This document shows, in pieces, positions 9,459 through 17,472 of a stretch of DNA of 42,481 bases (positions are counted from its first letter, which is position 1; each line of letters opens with the position of its first letter). The notes below the pieces were generated by a model. That model made no database searches, was not told the origin of the DNA, and saw only the letters and a list, made by a program, of their open reading frames with translations. The translations under genes and the position numbers were made by a program. Origin of the DNA: Bordetella parapertussis (GTDB lineage Bacteria > Pseudomonadota > Gammaproteobacteria > Burkholderiales > Burkholderiaceae_B); contig CAMBZR010000021.1 in assembly GCA_945872285.1 (NCBI GenBank), forward strand, positions 1-42,481, in the 5' to 3' direction.

Positions 9459-10037
9459 ATGAAACGACGAACTGTTCTGCTCGGTGCGGGTGGTCTGGCG
9501 GCGATGGCCGTCACAGGCTGGGCGGCCTGGCGCAGCTCTTCGCGTTCGGCGCCTGCGGCTAACCGTGCTGTGGGGGCTCTTGGCGCCCAAACGCCTGCAG
9601 CGCAACCGAATCCGCGCGCTTTATTCGACGCGCGCCTGCCAGGGCTTGATGGTCACGAGTTCGCCCTTCAGGCACTAACAGGTCAACCGCTGGTGGTTAA
9701 TTTTTGGGCAACCTGGTGCGCGCCCTGTGTGCAAGAACTGCCATATCTGAACAGTATGGCTAAAGAGTTACCAAATATTAAATTTGTTGGTATCGGTATC
9801 GATACAGCACAAAACATCGGTCAATTTATTGCTAAAATACCGGTTTCGTATCAACTGCTCGTGGCAGGGCATGCAGGCATCGCGCTGCTGCGCGAGTTAG
9901 GCAATAGTGCAGGTGGGTTGCCTTTTACCTTGCTGTTCGACGCAAATGGCAGTATTTTCGACTCAATTCTTGGTCAAATCGAACCCCTTGACTTGCGGCA
10001 GCGAATTGATCGCCTCGTTGCCCAATCGAAGACGTAG
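9459..10037 (+). CDS. TlpA/ResA-like thiol-disulfide oxidoreductase
   Basis: A 192-residue membrane-anchored or exported thioredoxin-fold protein. The N-terminus [18 protein letters not shown] is a hydrophobic export or anchor segment with a twin-arginine-like start. The thioredoxin domain has WATWCAPC, with redox cysteines C87 and C90, and a cis-proline region [10 protein letters not shown]. Such proteins reduce periplasmic disulfides, for example in cytochrome c maturation, but no ccm genes are nearby. A GTG at 9438 would extend it by seven residues; the ATG at 9459 gives a better signal sequence. It is divergent from mpl across a very short gap of about 50 bp. Confidence 0.82.
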   Translation: MKRRTVLLGAGGLAAMAVTGWAAWRSSSRSAPAANRAVGALGAQTPAAQPNPRALFDARLPGLDGHEFALQALTGQPLVVNFWATWCAPCVQELPYLNSMAKELPNIKFVGIGIDTAQNIGQFIAKIPVSYQLLVAGHAGIALLRELGNSAGGLPFTLLFDANGSIFDSILGQIEPLDLRQRIDRLVAQSKT

Positions 10038-10144
10038 ATAGACAAATCGCAGCAATTAGCGTAAAAAAGCGCTCTGTTGACTTGATTTGTTGCTTTCAGC
10101 GTCAAGCTTTGTCTTCCCTAATCTTTTTCATCCGAGCGTCACGT

Positions 10145-10591
10145 ATGGCACAACGCCTTCTTGTCCTGAACGGTCCGAACCTGAACTTGCTGGGGCTGCG
10201 CGAACCGCATCTCTATGGGCACACTACGCTCGCGCAGATTGAGGCGGGACTCATCGAATTGGCAAGCAGTTTAGGCGCGACGCTGACGGCGTATCAAAGT
10301 AATCACGAGGGTCAGTTAGTTGACCGGATTCAAGCGGCCTACACAGACGGCACCGACTTTATTGTGATCAACGCGGGTGCTTATACCCACACTAGTGTGG
10401 CGATTCGTGATGCTTTGGCTGCGGTCAAGATTTCCTTTATCGAAGTGCACCTTTCAAACGTCTTTCAGCGCGAGCCCTTTCGGCATCAGTCTTACTTGTC
10501 TGACTTAGCGGTCGGGGTGGTGGTGGGCTTGGGCGCCTATGGTTACCACGCTGCTGTGCGTTATGCCGTGCAGTCTGGGCAAACGGCTTAG
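10145..10591 (+). CDS. aroQ: 3-dehydroquinate dehydratase, type II
   Basis: Dehydrates 3-dehydroquinate to 3-dehydroshikimate in the shikimate pathway by the type II (anti-elimination) mechanism; the enzyme is a dodecamer. At 148 residues it matches family length. NGPNLNLLG opens the protein, Y24 is the catalytic tyrosine on the mobile loop, NAGAYTHTS binds substrate and EVHLSN supplies H102. I chose [10 protein letters not shown] at 10145 because the in-frame start at 10082 adds a poorly conserved 21-residue extension. It is followed 48 bp later by accB, an order common in betaproteobacteria. Confidence 0.95.
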   Translation: MAQRLLVLNGPNLNLLGLREPHLYGHTTLAQIEAGLIELASSLGATLTAYQSNHEGQLVDRIQAAYTDGTDFIVINAGAYTHTSVAIRDALAAVKISFIEVHLSNVFQREPFRHQSYLSDLAVGVVVGLGAYGYHAAVRYAVQSGQTA

Positions 10592-10639
10592 CGCCAGATT
10601 TGTTCGGGGCTGTTCAATTTAGACCTTTACGGAAACATT

Positions 10640-11086
10640 ATGGACCTTAGAAAAATCAAAACTTTGATCGACCTCGTGTCAGAATCTGGTATCGCCGAGC
10701 TCGAAATCACCGAGGGCGAGGGCAAGGTTCGCATTGTTAAATTTTCGCAAGCACAGCAGCCAGTCGCGTACGCGGCGGCACCTGCGGGCTACGCACCCGC
10801 GGCGCCTGTTGTGCCCGAAGGTGGGGCGGCCCCGGCTGCGCCCGTGGTTGCGGGCCATACCGTGAAAGCACCTATGGTGGGTACCTTTTATCGCGCCGCC
10901 AATCCGGGCTCAGCCGCCTTTATTGAAGTTGGGCAAACGGTCAAAGAGGGCGAGCCTTTGTGCATCATAGAGGCCATGAAGTTGCTCAACGAAATCGAAG
11001 CTGATAAATCCGGAGTCATCACCGAGATCTTGGTTGAAAACGGTGAGCCCGTTGAATACGGTCAACCGCTTTTTGTGATCGTCTGA
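10640..11086 (+). CDS. accB: Biotin carboxyl carrier protein of acetyl-CoA carboxylase
   Basis: Carrier subunit of acetyl-CoA carboxylase, which makes malonyl-CoA for fatty acid synthesis. The 148-residue protein has an N-terminal helical segment ([16 protein letters not shown]), an Ala/Pro-rich flexible linker (about 42-75) and a C-terminal biotinyl domain with [10 protein letters not shown], where K114 is biotinylated. The thumb region around [11 protein letters not shown] is present, as in AccB proper. The stop is followed after a single base by the accC start, so the two subunits are coupled. Confidence 0.97.
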   Translation: MDLRKIKTLIDLVSESGIAELEITEGEGKVRIVKFSQAQQPVAYAAAPAGYAPAAPVVPEGGAAPAAPVVAGHTVKAPMVGTFYRAANPGSAAFIEVGQTVKEGEPLCIIEAMKLLNEIEADKSGVITEILVENGEPVEYGQPLFVIV

Positions 11087-11087
11087 T

Positions 11088-12434
11088 ATGTTTGAAAAGA
11101 TTCTGATCGCCAATCGGGGCGAGATTGCCCTGCGCATTCAGCGCGCGTGCCGTGAAATGGGTATCAAAACAGTAGTCGTGCATTCTGAGGCCGACCGCGA
11201 AGCCAAGTATGTGCGCCTAGCCGATGAGTCGGTGTGTATTGGCCCGGCCGCTTCGCGCGATAGTTATTTAAATATGCCCGCTATTATTGCGGCTGCTGAA
11301 GTCACCGATGCCGAGGCGATTCATCCGGGCTATGGTTTTCTTTCCGAAAATGCTGACTTTGCCGATCGTGTCGAAAAAAGTGGCTTCGTGTTTATCGGAC
11401 CGCGTCCCGAATCGATTCGCCTGATGGGTGACAAGGTCAGCGCCAAGCAAGCCATGATTGAGGCTGGCGTGCCAGTGGTGCCAGGCTCGCCCGGCGCGTT
11501 GCCCGAGGATCCGGCCGAAATCCTTCGCCTAGCCCAAGAAGTGGGCTACCCAGTCATTATTAAGGCAGCCGGTGGTGGCGGTGGTCGCGGCATGCGCGTG
11601 GTGCACACCGAGGCGGCCTTGCTTAATTCGGTTGCGATGACAAAAACGGAAGCGGGCGCAGCGTTTAACAATCCTGAAGTGTATCTAGAGAAGTTTCTTG
11701 AAAATCCACGGCACATCGAGATTCAGGTCTTAGCTGATGGCGGTCGCAACGCAGTCTGGCTGGGTGAACGTGATTGCTCAATGCAGCGCCGGCATCAAAA
11801 AGTCATCGAAGAGGCACCCGCGCCGGGTATCGCCCGTAAATTGATCGAACGTATCGGCGAGCGTTGCGCCGAGGCGTGCCGCAAAATCCAATATCGCGGT
11901 GCGGGCACCTTCGAATTTTTATACGAAAACGATGAGTTTTATTTTATTGAGATGAATACCCGGATTCAGGTCGAGCACCCCGTGACCGAACTCATTACCG
12001 GAATCGATCTGGTGCAACAGCAGATTCGTGTCGCTGCTGGCGAAAAATTTACACTGCGTCAACGCGACATCCACTTTAAAGGTCACGCGCTTGAATGCCG
12101 GATTAATGCTGAAGATCCGTTCACCTTTGTGCCCAGTCCAGGACGTGTGACGAACTGGCATACGCCCGGCGGCCCAGGTGTGCGGATTGATTCACATGTA
12201 TTCAATGGCTATTTTGTGCCACCGTATTACGATTCGATGATTGCCAAGGTGATTACCTTTGGCGATACCCGTGAACAGGCGGTGGCGCGTATGACCATTG
12301 CCTTGTCCGAGATGGTTGTAGAAGGGATTAAAACTAATATCCCGTTGCACCGTGAGCTGATGGTCGACAGTCGTTTTATGGCGGGGGGCACCAGCATTCA
12401 TTATCTTGAACACAAGCTTGCCGCGCGGCCTTGA
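11088..12434 (+). CDS. accC: Acetyl-CoA carboxylase biotin carboxylase subunit
   Basis: ATP-grasp enzyme that carboxylates the biotin on AccB with bicarbonate. The 448 residues match E. coli AccC in length and motifs: [14 protein letters not shown] at the N-terminus, [14 protein letters not shown], the glycine-rich ATP lid [33 protein letters not shown] and [14 protein letters not shown]. It begins one base after accB and is followed by prmA after about 53 bp. Confidence 0.98.
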   Translation: MFEKILIANRGEIALRIQRACREMGIKTVVVHSEADREAKYVRLADESVCIGPAASRDSYLNMPAIIAAAEVTDAEAIHPGYGFLSENADFADRVEKSGFVFIGPRPESIRLMGDKVSAKQAMIEAGVPVVPGSPGALPEDPAEILRLAQEVGYPVIIKAAGGGGGRGMRVVHTEAALLNSVAMTKTEAGAAFNNPEVYLEKFLENPRHIEIQVLADGGRNAVWLGERDCSMQRRHQKVIEEAPAPGIARKLIERIGERCAEACRKIQYRGAGTFEFLYENDEFYFIEMNTRIQVEHPVTELITGIDLVQQQIRVAAGEKFTLRQRDIHFKGHALECRINAEDPFTFVPSPGRVTNWHTPGGPGVRIDSHVFNGYFVPPYYDSMIAKVITFGDTREQAVARMTIALSEMVVEGIKTNIPLHRELMVDSRFMAGGTSIHYLEHKLAARP

Positions 12435-12487
12435 GCTGGCTGTGCCTGCGCGGCATAGCCTGATGCCCTCAGACATCGGAAGCCCCC

Positions 12488-13390
12488 ATGCGTGAGTTGG
12501 TGTTGTTGTGCCCTGGCGAGCTGGCCGAGTCGTTGTCTGACGCGCTTCTAGAGGCCGGAGCCCTGTCGGTGTCGGTTGAAGATGCAGACTCTGACACCGA
12601 AGATGAACAGCCCTTGTTCGGAGAGCCTGGTAGCGAACCCAACACGCAAGCCTGGAGCCGTAACCGCGTGATTGTGCTTTTAGCGGATGGCACCGACCCC
12701 GAGCAATTGCTTGCCGCTGCGCGCCTCGATCTTGAGAACGACGCCGAGCTGACCTGGCATCTGCGCCCAGTGCCCGATGCTGACTGGGTGCGGTTGACAC
12801 AGTCTCAGTTTGGTCCCATCACAGTCGGCTCGCGGATATTGATTGTTCCGAGCTGGCACGCTGACCAAATGCCACTTGAGCCCGAACCCGGGCGCATTGC
12901 GATTCAACTCGACCCCGGTCTGGCGTTCGGCACCGGCAGTCATCCCACAACGCATTTGTGTTTAGAGTGGCTGGCGGCAGAGTTGCCCTCCGGTGCGGCG
13001 GTGCTGGATTATGGCTGCGGGTCGGGTATTCTGGCGATCGCCGCAGCCCTGCTGGGCGCGCGCGAGGTCACGGGCGTCGACATCGACGAGCAGGCGGTAC
13101 AGGCGACACGCGATAATGCTCTGGTGAATCGTGTCGTCTTGCACGCGTTGTTGCCTGATGACCTGACCGAGGGTCTGTTTGACGTGGTCGTTGCAAATAT
13201 TTTGTCAAATCCTTTAAAAGTTTTGGCACCGATGCTTGCCGGGCGAGTACGTTCCGGAGGACAATTGATCTTGTCAGGTGTGCTCGAACGGCAAGCGCAA
13301 GAGGTTGCTGCTGTGTATGCGCCCTGGCTGGGGTTGTCGGTTTGGCAAGCCCGTGACGGCTGGGTTTGTTTGGCCGGTTGTAAAGCCTAG
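12488..13390 (+). CDS. prmA: Ribosomal protein L11 methyltransferase
   Basis: SAM-dependent enzyme that trimethylates ribosomal protein L11. It has 300 residues with an N-terminal substrate-recognition domain (up to about 100), LDPGLAFGTGSHPTT (141-155) and the SAM-binding motif VLDYGCGSGILA (from 172), followed by the VVANILSNPL catalytic segment. The acidic insertion around residues 31-50 is longer than in E. coli PrmA. Its location directly after accBC is a common proteobacterial arrangement. Confidence 0.94.
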   Translation: MRELVLLCPGELAESLSDALLEAGALSVSVEDADSDTEDEQPLFGEPGSEPNTQAWSRNRVIVLLADGTDPEQLLAAARLDLENDAELTWHLRPVPDADWVRLTQSQFGPITVGSRILIVPSWHADQMPLEPEPGRIAIQLDPGLAFGTGSHPTTHLCLEWLAAELPSGAAVLDYGCGSGILAIAAALLGAREVTGVDIDEQAVQATRDNALVNRVVLHALLPDDLTEGLFDVVVANILSNPLKVLAPMLAGRVRSGGQLILSGVLERQAQEVAAVYAPWLGLSVWQARDGWVCLAGCKA

Positions 13391-13440
13391 CCGCCCGCGG
13401 ACTGCCCCGAACTTTGCTGTCCACTCCTGAGGTCACTTCA

Positions 13441-14448
13441 ATGAGTCTTGTCACGCGTTGCCCAAAGTGCCAAAGCGATTTTATGGTTTCGCTTGAGCAA
13501 CTGCGCGTGCACGACGGCTTGGTCCGGTGCGGTAACTGTACCCACATTTTTGACGGCCATGCGACGCTTAAAAGTCAGTTGCCAACCTTGACGCAACGCG
13601 CCGCCACGCAGCCTGCGGCAGTGCCAACGACGCCGCAATCGCAACCGCAACCGCTACAGCAACCGCTGTCCACGCACGCGCCGAGTTGGCAGGGCAGTCG
13701 TGAACCGCTTCGCGCACCCGCGCAAGAACTCGGTGCCCCCTCGGTGTTGCGTCGTCGGGCACAGACTGGTGCAGAGCTCAAGTACACGGCACCCGAACCT
13801 TTTGCCGCAGTCTTTCCTGAGCCCTCCTATCAAGATCCTACCAAGGGAACCAGACCGCAGCTACGTGTGCGCGGCGAAGCGCGGCTACGGGGCGAGGCGC
13901 ATGCTTCGGTCGGGCGCAGTCCCCCCGATTTTTTAATTGACGAAACTCCCTTAGACGGCCTGCGTAAGGGACTTTGGCTGCTGCTGATCACCGCGGTAAG
14001 TCTGGTGCTGCTCGCACAGTTGGCGTATGTTTATCGCAACGAGTTAGTGACGCGGGTACCTAGCCTTCTGCCGTTGGCGCGCGCAGCCTGCGAGCCACTA
14101 AAATGCGCAGTCTCTTTTGTGAGGCATCTTGAGCGCATCACGCTTGAAGCAACCGCGCTCGAGCAAGCGCCGGGTGGCCAGGAAGAGGGTCAGCCAAGTA
14201 CCCTGGCGCTTAAGTTTTCGATGCGCAACCGTTACGATAAGATTCAGCCCTGGCCACATCTCTCGCTTGAACTGAGAGACGCCTCTGGCACCGCTGTTAT
14301 CCGAAAAGTCGTGCCGCCAGAGCAGTATTTACCTCAACACTTGGTGGGCCGCCCTTTTGGGGCGAACCAAGAGATTCATATTCATTTGCCAGTCACGGTA
14401 AGCGGCTTGCAGATTAGCGGTTTTCAGCTGTATTCATTTTTTCCTTAA
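13441..14448 (+). CDS. Zinc-ribbon (MJ0042-type) and DUF3426-like membrane protein
   Basis: The predicted 335-residue protein begins with a zinc-ribbon (TRCPKCQSDFMV ... VRCGNCTHIF; two CxxC pairs in residues 5-36), then a long low-complexity Pro/Gln/Arg-rich linker, one membrane helix around residues 180-200 (LWLLLITAVSLVLLAQLAYVY), and a C-terminal extracytoplasmic domain with conserved Cys residues. This architecture is that of DUF3426 proteins, whose function is unknown. The start at 13441 puts the zinc ribbon at the N-terminus; an upstream start at 13414 adds nine unlikely residues. It sits 10 bp before the PfkB-family gene. Confidence 0.82.
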   Translation: MSLVTRCPKCQSDFMVSLEQLRVHDGLVRCGNCTHIFDGHATLKSQLPTLTQRAATQPAAVPTTPQSQPQPLQQPLSTHAPSWQGSREPLRAPAQELGAPSVLRRRAQTGAELKYTAPEPFAAVFPEPSYQDPTKGTRPQLRVRGEARLRGEAHASVGRSPPDFLIDETPLDGLRKGLWLLLITAVSLVLLAQLAYVYRNELVTRVPSLLPLARAACEPLKCAVSFVRHLERITLEATALEQAPGGQEEGQPSTLALKFSMRNRYDKIQPWPHLSLELRDASGTAVIRKVVPPEQYLPQHLVGRPFGANQEIHIHLPVTVSGLQISGFQLYSFFP

Positions 14449-14457
14449 GAGACCAGT

Positions 14458-15399
14458 ATGACCCAGCCCGTATTAATTTGTGGTTCTGTCGCATTTGACA
14501 CCATTGCCGTGTTTGAGGGCCAATTTAAAGACCATATCCTGCCTGACCGCATTCACGCCTTAAGCGTATCGTTTTTGGTTCCTAGAATGCGGCGTGAGTT
14601 CGGTGGCTGTGCGGGCAATATCGCTTATAACTTGAAGCTTCTTGGTGGTAATCCGGTGCCTGTGGCAACCGTTGGTGAGGACGCCACGGATTACCTGCAG
14701 CGTTTTGAGCAGTTCGGGATCAATACCCGCATGATTCGCAGCTTGCCCGACACGCTGACTGCGCAGTGTTTTATTACCACCGATCTTGACGACAATCAGA
14801 TTACTGCGTTTCATCCGGGTGCGATGGAGCGTTCTGCCGAAAACGATTTGACGGGCGAACAGGCCGCCTGGGCAATTGTGGCGCCTGACTCAAAGGCTGG
14901 CATGATGGCTCACGCTAAACGCTTGCATGCGCAAGGCACGCCCTTTATCTTTGACTTAGGTCAGGCGATGCCCTTGTATGACGGCAAAGATATTCTTGAG
15001 ATGGTATCGCTTGCACAGGCACTCACGGTCAACGACTACGAGGCCAGCGTAGTTGAACAGCGCACAGGCAAAACAATTGCGCAATTGGCACAGGGTTTGC
15101 AGGCGGTGGTAGTGACGCGTGGTGCGAGTGGTGCAAGCCTTTATACTAAGGGCCAAGAGCATCATATTGCGCCAGTGATTCCAGAGGCCGTGCTCGATCC
15201 AACCGGTTGTGGCGATGCGCACCGTGGTGGCTTGCTCTATGCGCTGACGCTTGGCTGGACTTGGCTCGAAGCCTGTAAGCTTGGCAACCTGATGGGCTCA
15301 ATTAAAATTGCGTCTCGGGGTCCGCAAAATCATGCCCCCACGCGCGCCGAAATCGACGCGCAACTGCATGCTCATTACGGCAGTCGACTGCCGGGCTAG
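14458..15399 (+). CDS. PfkB-family carbohydrate/nucleoside kinase
   Basis: A 313-residue ribokinase-fold kinase. The first PfkB signature is FGGCAGNIAYNLKLLGG (about 48-64) and the second is DPTGCGDAHRGG (about 247-258), with the catalytic base D253. Most PfkB kinases have GAGD there; the GCGD variant is one I associate with a betaproteobacterial subgroup annotated as adenosine or sugar kinases. The substrate is unknown. Gene order after prmA and the zinc-ribbon protein is consistent with an operon. Confidence 0.83.
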   Translation: MTQPVLICGSVAFDTIAVFEGQFKDHILPDRIHALSVSFLVPRMRREFGGCAGNIAYNLKLLGGNPVPVATVGEDATDYLQRFEQFGINTRMIRSLPDTLTAQCFITTDLDDNQITAFHPGAMERSAENDLTGEQAAWAIVAPDSKAGMMAHAKRLHAQGTPFIFDLGQAMPLYDGKDILEMVSLAQALTVNDYEASVVEQRTGKTIAQLAQGLQAVVVTRGASGASLYTKGQEHHIAPVIPEAVLDPTGCGDAHRGGLLYALTLGWTWLEACKLGNLMGSIKIASRGPQNHAPTRAEIDAQLHAHYGSRLPG

Positions 15400-15425
15400 A
15401 GGGTAGTTTTTTTTGGAGTCTGAAG

Positions 15426-15935
15426 ATGAGTCCATTTACACGGTTTGCGCTTACGAACACAGCGCGTGTCGTGGTGGGCGTTGCACTGCTGGCAAGTGTT
15501 GCGCTGGTATCTGGGTGCGCCAAGCCAAGCGCCTCGGCAAACGTCTATACCTATGGGCAAGCGCAACGCGACCAAGTCGTGCGCAACGGCACCGTGATGA
15601 ATGTACGACCGATCGCTATTCAAAATGAACGCACCTCGGGTGTGGGTGTTGTGGCAGGCGGTGCAGTGGGTGGCGTCGTCGGCAGCACGATTGGCGGCGG
15701 TACGGGTCGCACATTGGCGGTTTTAGGCGGGGCAATCTTAGGAGCTTTGGCGGGCGACGCAGTTGAAGACCACGCGGGTAAAAAAGATGGCATTGAGATC
15801 ACTGTGCGGTTAGACAACGGCGAGACCCGCGTGATTGCGCAAGAGGCCGATGTGCCTTTGGTGTTAAATCAACGGGTGCAGGTTGTCAGCGGTGCAGGCC
15901 CCACGCGAGTCGTGCCAATCGGTCAAAATAACTAA
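15426..15935 (+). CDS. Glycine-zipper 2TM-domain outer-membrane lipoprotein (SlyB/Pcp-like)
   Basis: A 169-residue lipoprotein. A signal peptide ends in ALVSGC, with C31 as the lipidated residue. The middle holds a glycine zipper, GGAVGGVVGSTIGGGTG followed by GGAILGALAGDAVED, characteristic of the 2TM/Rick_17kDa_Anti family, and the end is a small beta-rich domain. Relatives such as SlyB and Pcp are outer-membrane lipoproteins tied to envelope integrity. A good GGAG ribosome site lies 7 nt ahead of the ATG. Confidence 0.87.
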   Translation: MSPFTRFALTNTARVVVGVALLASVALVSGCAKPSASANVYTYGQAQRDQVVRNGTVMNVRPIAIQNERTSGVGVVAGGAVGGVVGSTIGGGTGRTLAVLGGAILGALAGDAVEDHAGKKDGIEITVRLDNGETRVIAQEADVPLVLNQRVQVVSGAGPTRVVPIGQNN

Positions 15936-16009
15936 GTCTTCTTTTTGACTCTCAGTTCAAACGCCACCTGAGACGTCTTGGGGTTTCGTGGGCGTGGGCA
16001 ACAGCTTCA

Positions 16010-16573
16010 CTACACGCCGAATAACGAAAAACTGATGCGATTCAGAACCATCATGGCGATTTGCGCCAACACCAAAAGAACAAGTGCCGATAGATCCAGT
16101 CCGCCTAAGTTCGGCATAATGCGCTTGATTGGCTCAAGCAAGGGCGCGGTTAAGGTGCGCAGAACCGGCATGATGGACGCTAGCGGATTGATCCACGACA
16201 GCACGGCTTGAATTAGCGTAAGCCAGACGATTAGGGTTAAGGCCCAGCGCGCAACGGTTACCAGCGCCGCTCCAAGCAAGCCTGGAATCTGTTTTGGGCT
16301 AAGCATGACGCCGGTTGAAGTCAGCCAAAGCAGCGAAAGAAACACGACAGCGATTAAAAAAGTACCGACCAGGCTGGCACCGTCAAAGCCCTTGGCAGAC
16401 GGAACAAGCGTTCGTAAAGGCTGCACAAGCCAGTTGGTGGCCTGCATAATCGCTTGCGACATTGGGTTAGAGGGATGTAGCTTGACCGCGTAGATCCAGG
16501 CGCGTGCTAAGAGCGCAGCACCTAACAAAGAAAAAACAATTTCAAGCAAAAAGCGCAAGATTTCACCAAGCAT
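16010..16573 (-). CDS. YggT-family integral membrane protein
   Basis: A 187-residue membrane protein with two YggT repeats: an N-terminal unit (LARAWIYAV..., NPMSQAIMQATNWLVQPLR) and a second one (INPLASIMPVLRTLTAPLLEPIKRIMPNLGGLDLSALVLLVLAQ). About four membrane helices are visible. The family is linked to osmotic tolerance and, in Gram-positives, to cell division, but the exact role is not established. The start MLGEILRFLLEIV at 16573 begins directly with the first helix; an upstream extension to 16627 looks spurious. Confidence 0.85.
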   Translation of the reverse strand: MLGEILRFLLEIVFSLLGAALLARAWIYAVKLHPSNPMSQAIMQATNWLVQPLRTLVPSAKGFDGASLVGTFLIAVVFLSLLWLTSTGVMLSPKQIPGLLGAALVTVARWALTLIVWLTLIQAVLSWINPLASIMPVLRTLTAPLLEPIKRIMPNLGGLDLSALVLLVLAQIAMMVLNRISFSLFGV

Positions 16574-16743
16574 GCGGCAACTCCGATAAAAAACTGTGGT
16601 GGGCACGGGTGGGTGGCGACCCTTCAAGAGGCAGTGCCTTCATGCCATTATCGCAGCTTCTGAGCACGACTGAGCATGCGAGGCTTGGCGCTTACACACC
16701 ATCCTTGTTGGCAGACCGTGCGCACGCCGCGAGTTAGACAAGT
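16574..16743. other. Intergenic region between yggT and the histone terminator
   Basis: The roughly 170 bp upstream of yggT must contain its leftward promoter. I see no gene; small open frames here have no recognisable protein features. Confidence 0.35.
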
Positions 16744-16774
16744 AAAAAAAACCGCCCGGCGAACCGGGCGGTTT
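16744..16774 (-). terminator. Rho-independent terminator of the histone H1-like gene
   Basis: An 11-bp perfect stem (AAACCGCCCGG at 16749-16759, CCGGGCGGTTT at 16764-16774, tetraloop between) is followed on the minus strand by a run of T residues (plus-strand A run from 16744). It lies 26 bp beyond the stop of the out-of-frame histone tail, which supports transcription of that tail. Confidence 0.9.
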
Positions 16775-16800
16775 GAACTTACAAACCTTAGCTATTAGGC

Positions 16801-16925
16801 TCAGGGACGGCCACCCGTAGGAAACGGCCACGAGGCTGCAGGATTCAGGGCTGTCTTAGCACCTGGTGCAGCTGCGGTCGAGGGGGCAGCGGCTGCCGGC
16901 TTTTTAGCGGCTGGCTTTCTAACTA
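16801..16925 (-). other. Out-of-frame C-terminal tail of the histone H1-like gene (-1 frame)
   Basis: Directly after the ten-A run the -1 frame stays open for 41 codons and encodes another Lys/Ala/Pro block (VRKPAAKKPAAAAPSTA) ending in NPAASWPFPTGGRP. I recall a very similar NPAA-WPFPTG ending in Bordetella/Burkholderia H1-like proteins. A -1 shift on the A run gives an uninterrupted protein of 136 residues instead of 95. This is either a real frameshift, a slippage-expressed extension, or a one-base error in the homopolymer. See findings. Confidence 0.8.
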
Positions 16926-17210
16926 TTTTTTTTTTGCTGCTGGCTTTTTTGCTGCTGCCTTTTTAGGAGCGGCTTTTTTAGCGACTTTCTTAACAGCTTT
17001 TTTTGCTACTTTCTTAACTGCCTTTTTTGCCGCTGGCTTTCTAGCTGCAGCTTTTTTTGCTGCGGGCTTCTTCTTCGCTGCGACTTTCTTTACTGCCTTT
17101 TTAACGACTTTTTTAGCTGCGACTTTCTTGACTGCCTTTTTGGCCGCTGGCTTTTTAGCTGCGGCTTTCTTGGCAGGGGCTTTCTTTGCTGCTTTTTTGG
17201 CTGTTGCCAT
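16923..17210 (-). CDS. Histone H1-like Ala/Lys-rich nucleoid protein (frame stops at A10 run)
   Basis: The 95-residue in-frame product is almost entirely AAKK, AVKKV and PAAKK repeats, starting MATAKKAAKKAPAKKA. This matches bacterial histone H1-like proteins (Bordetella BpH1, HctB/AlgP-like C-termini), which bind and compact DNA without sequence specificity. The ATG at 17210 follows a strong AAGGAG site with 7-nt spacing; an upstream start at 17270 would add residues unlike the family. The frame ends KKK-stop inside a run of ten A residues, and the likely genuine tail continues in the -1 frame to 16801. The repetitive sequence makes copy-number change and slippage likely. Confidence 0.88.
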   Translation of the reverse strand: MATAKKAAKKAPAKKAAAKKPAAKKAVKKVAAKKVVKKAVKKVAAKKKPAAKKAAARKPAAKKAVKKVAKKAVKKVAKKAAPKKAAAKKPAAKKK

Positions 17211-17292
17211 GGTAATACTCCTTGGTTCAGGGTCCCAAACGTTAAACCCGTGCTTGACGCATCCCACCATGGGATTTTGTTTCGCCCGAGTT

Positions 17293-17435
17293 ATTCATCG
17301 GCACAAGCCGCTACCAGATTTCGGTAGCAAAGCGGTTTGTGCTAATGAATCCGGCACAGCCATTTGAACTGCCTCTCGCAATGAGGCGCGAACCAATTCA
17401 AATGGCACCAGAGGGCGGGCCTAACCGCCTTCTGG
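17293..17435. repeat. Three consecutive long hairpins (candidate structured RNA or repeat element)
   Basis: Hairpin 1 (17293-17350) pairs ATTCAT/ATGAAT, GCACAAGCC/GGTTTGTGC and GCTACC/GGTAGC with small bulges. Hairpin 2 (17359-17406) pairs GCCATTTGAA with TTCAAATGGC and GCCTC with GAGGC inside. Hairpin 3 (17408-17435) pairs CCAGAGGGCGG with CCGCCTTCTGG. No T-tract follows any of them, so they are not ordinary terminators. They fill most of the 262 bp between nrdB and the histone gene. Confidence 0.6.
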
Positions 17436-17472
17436 CATGTACTGCAGCGTCTTGAATCACAAAGCAGTGGAT

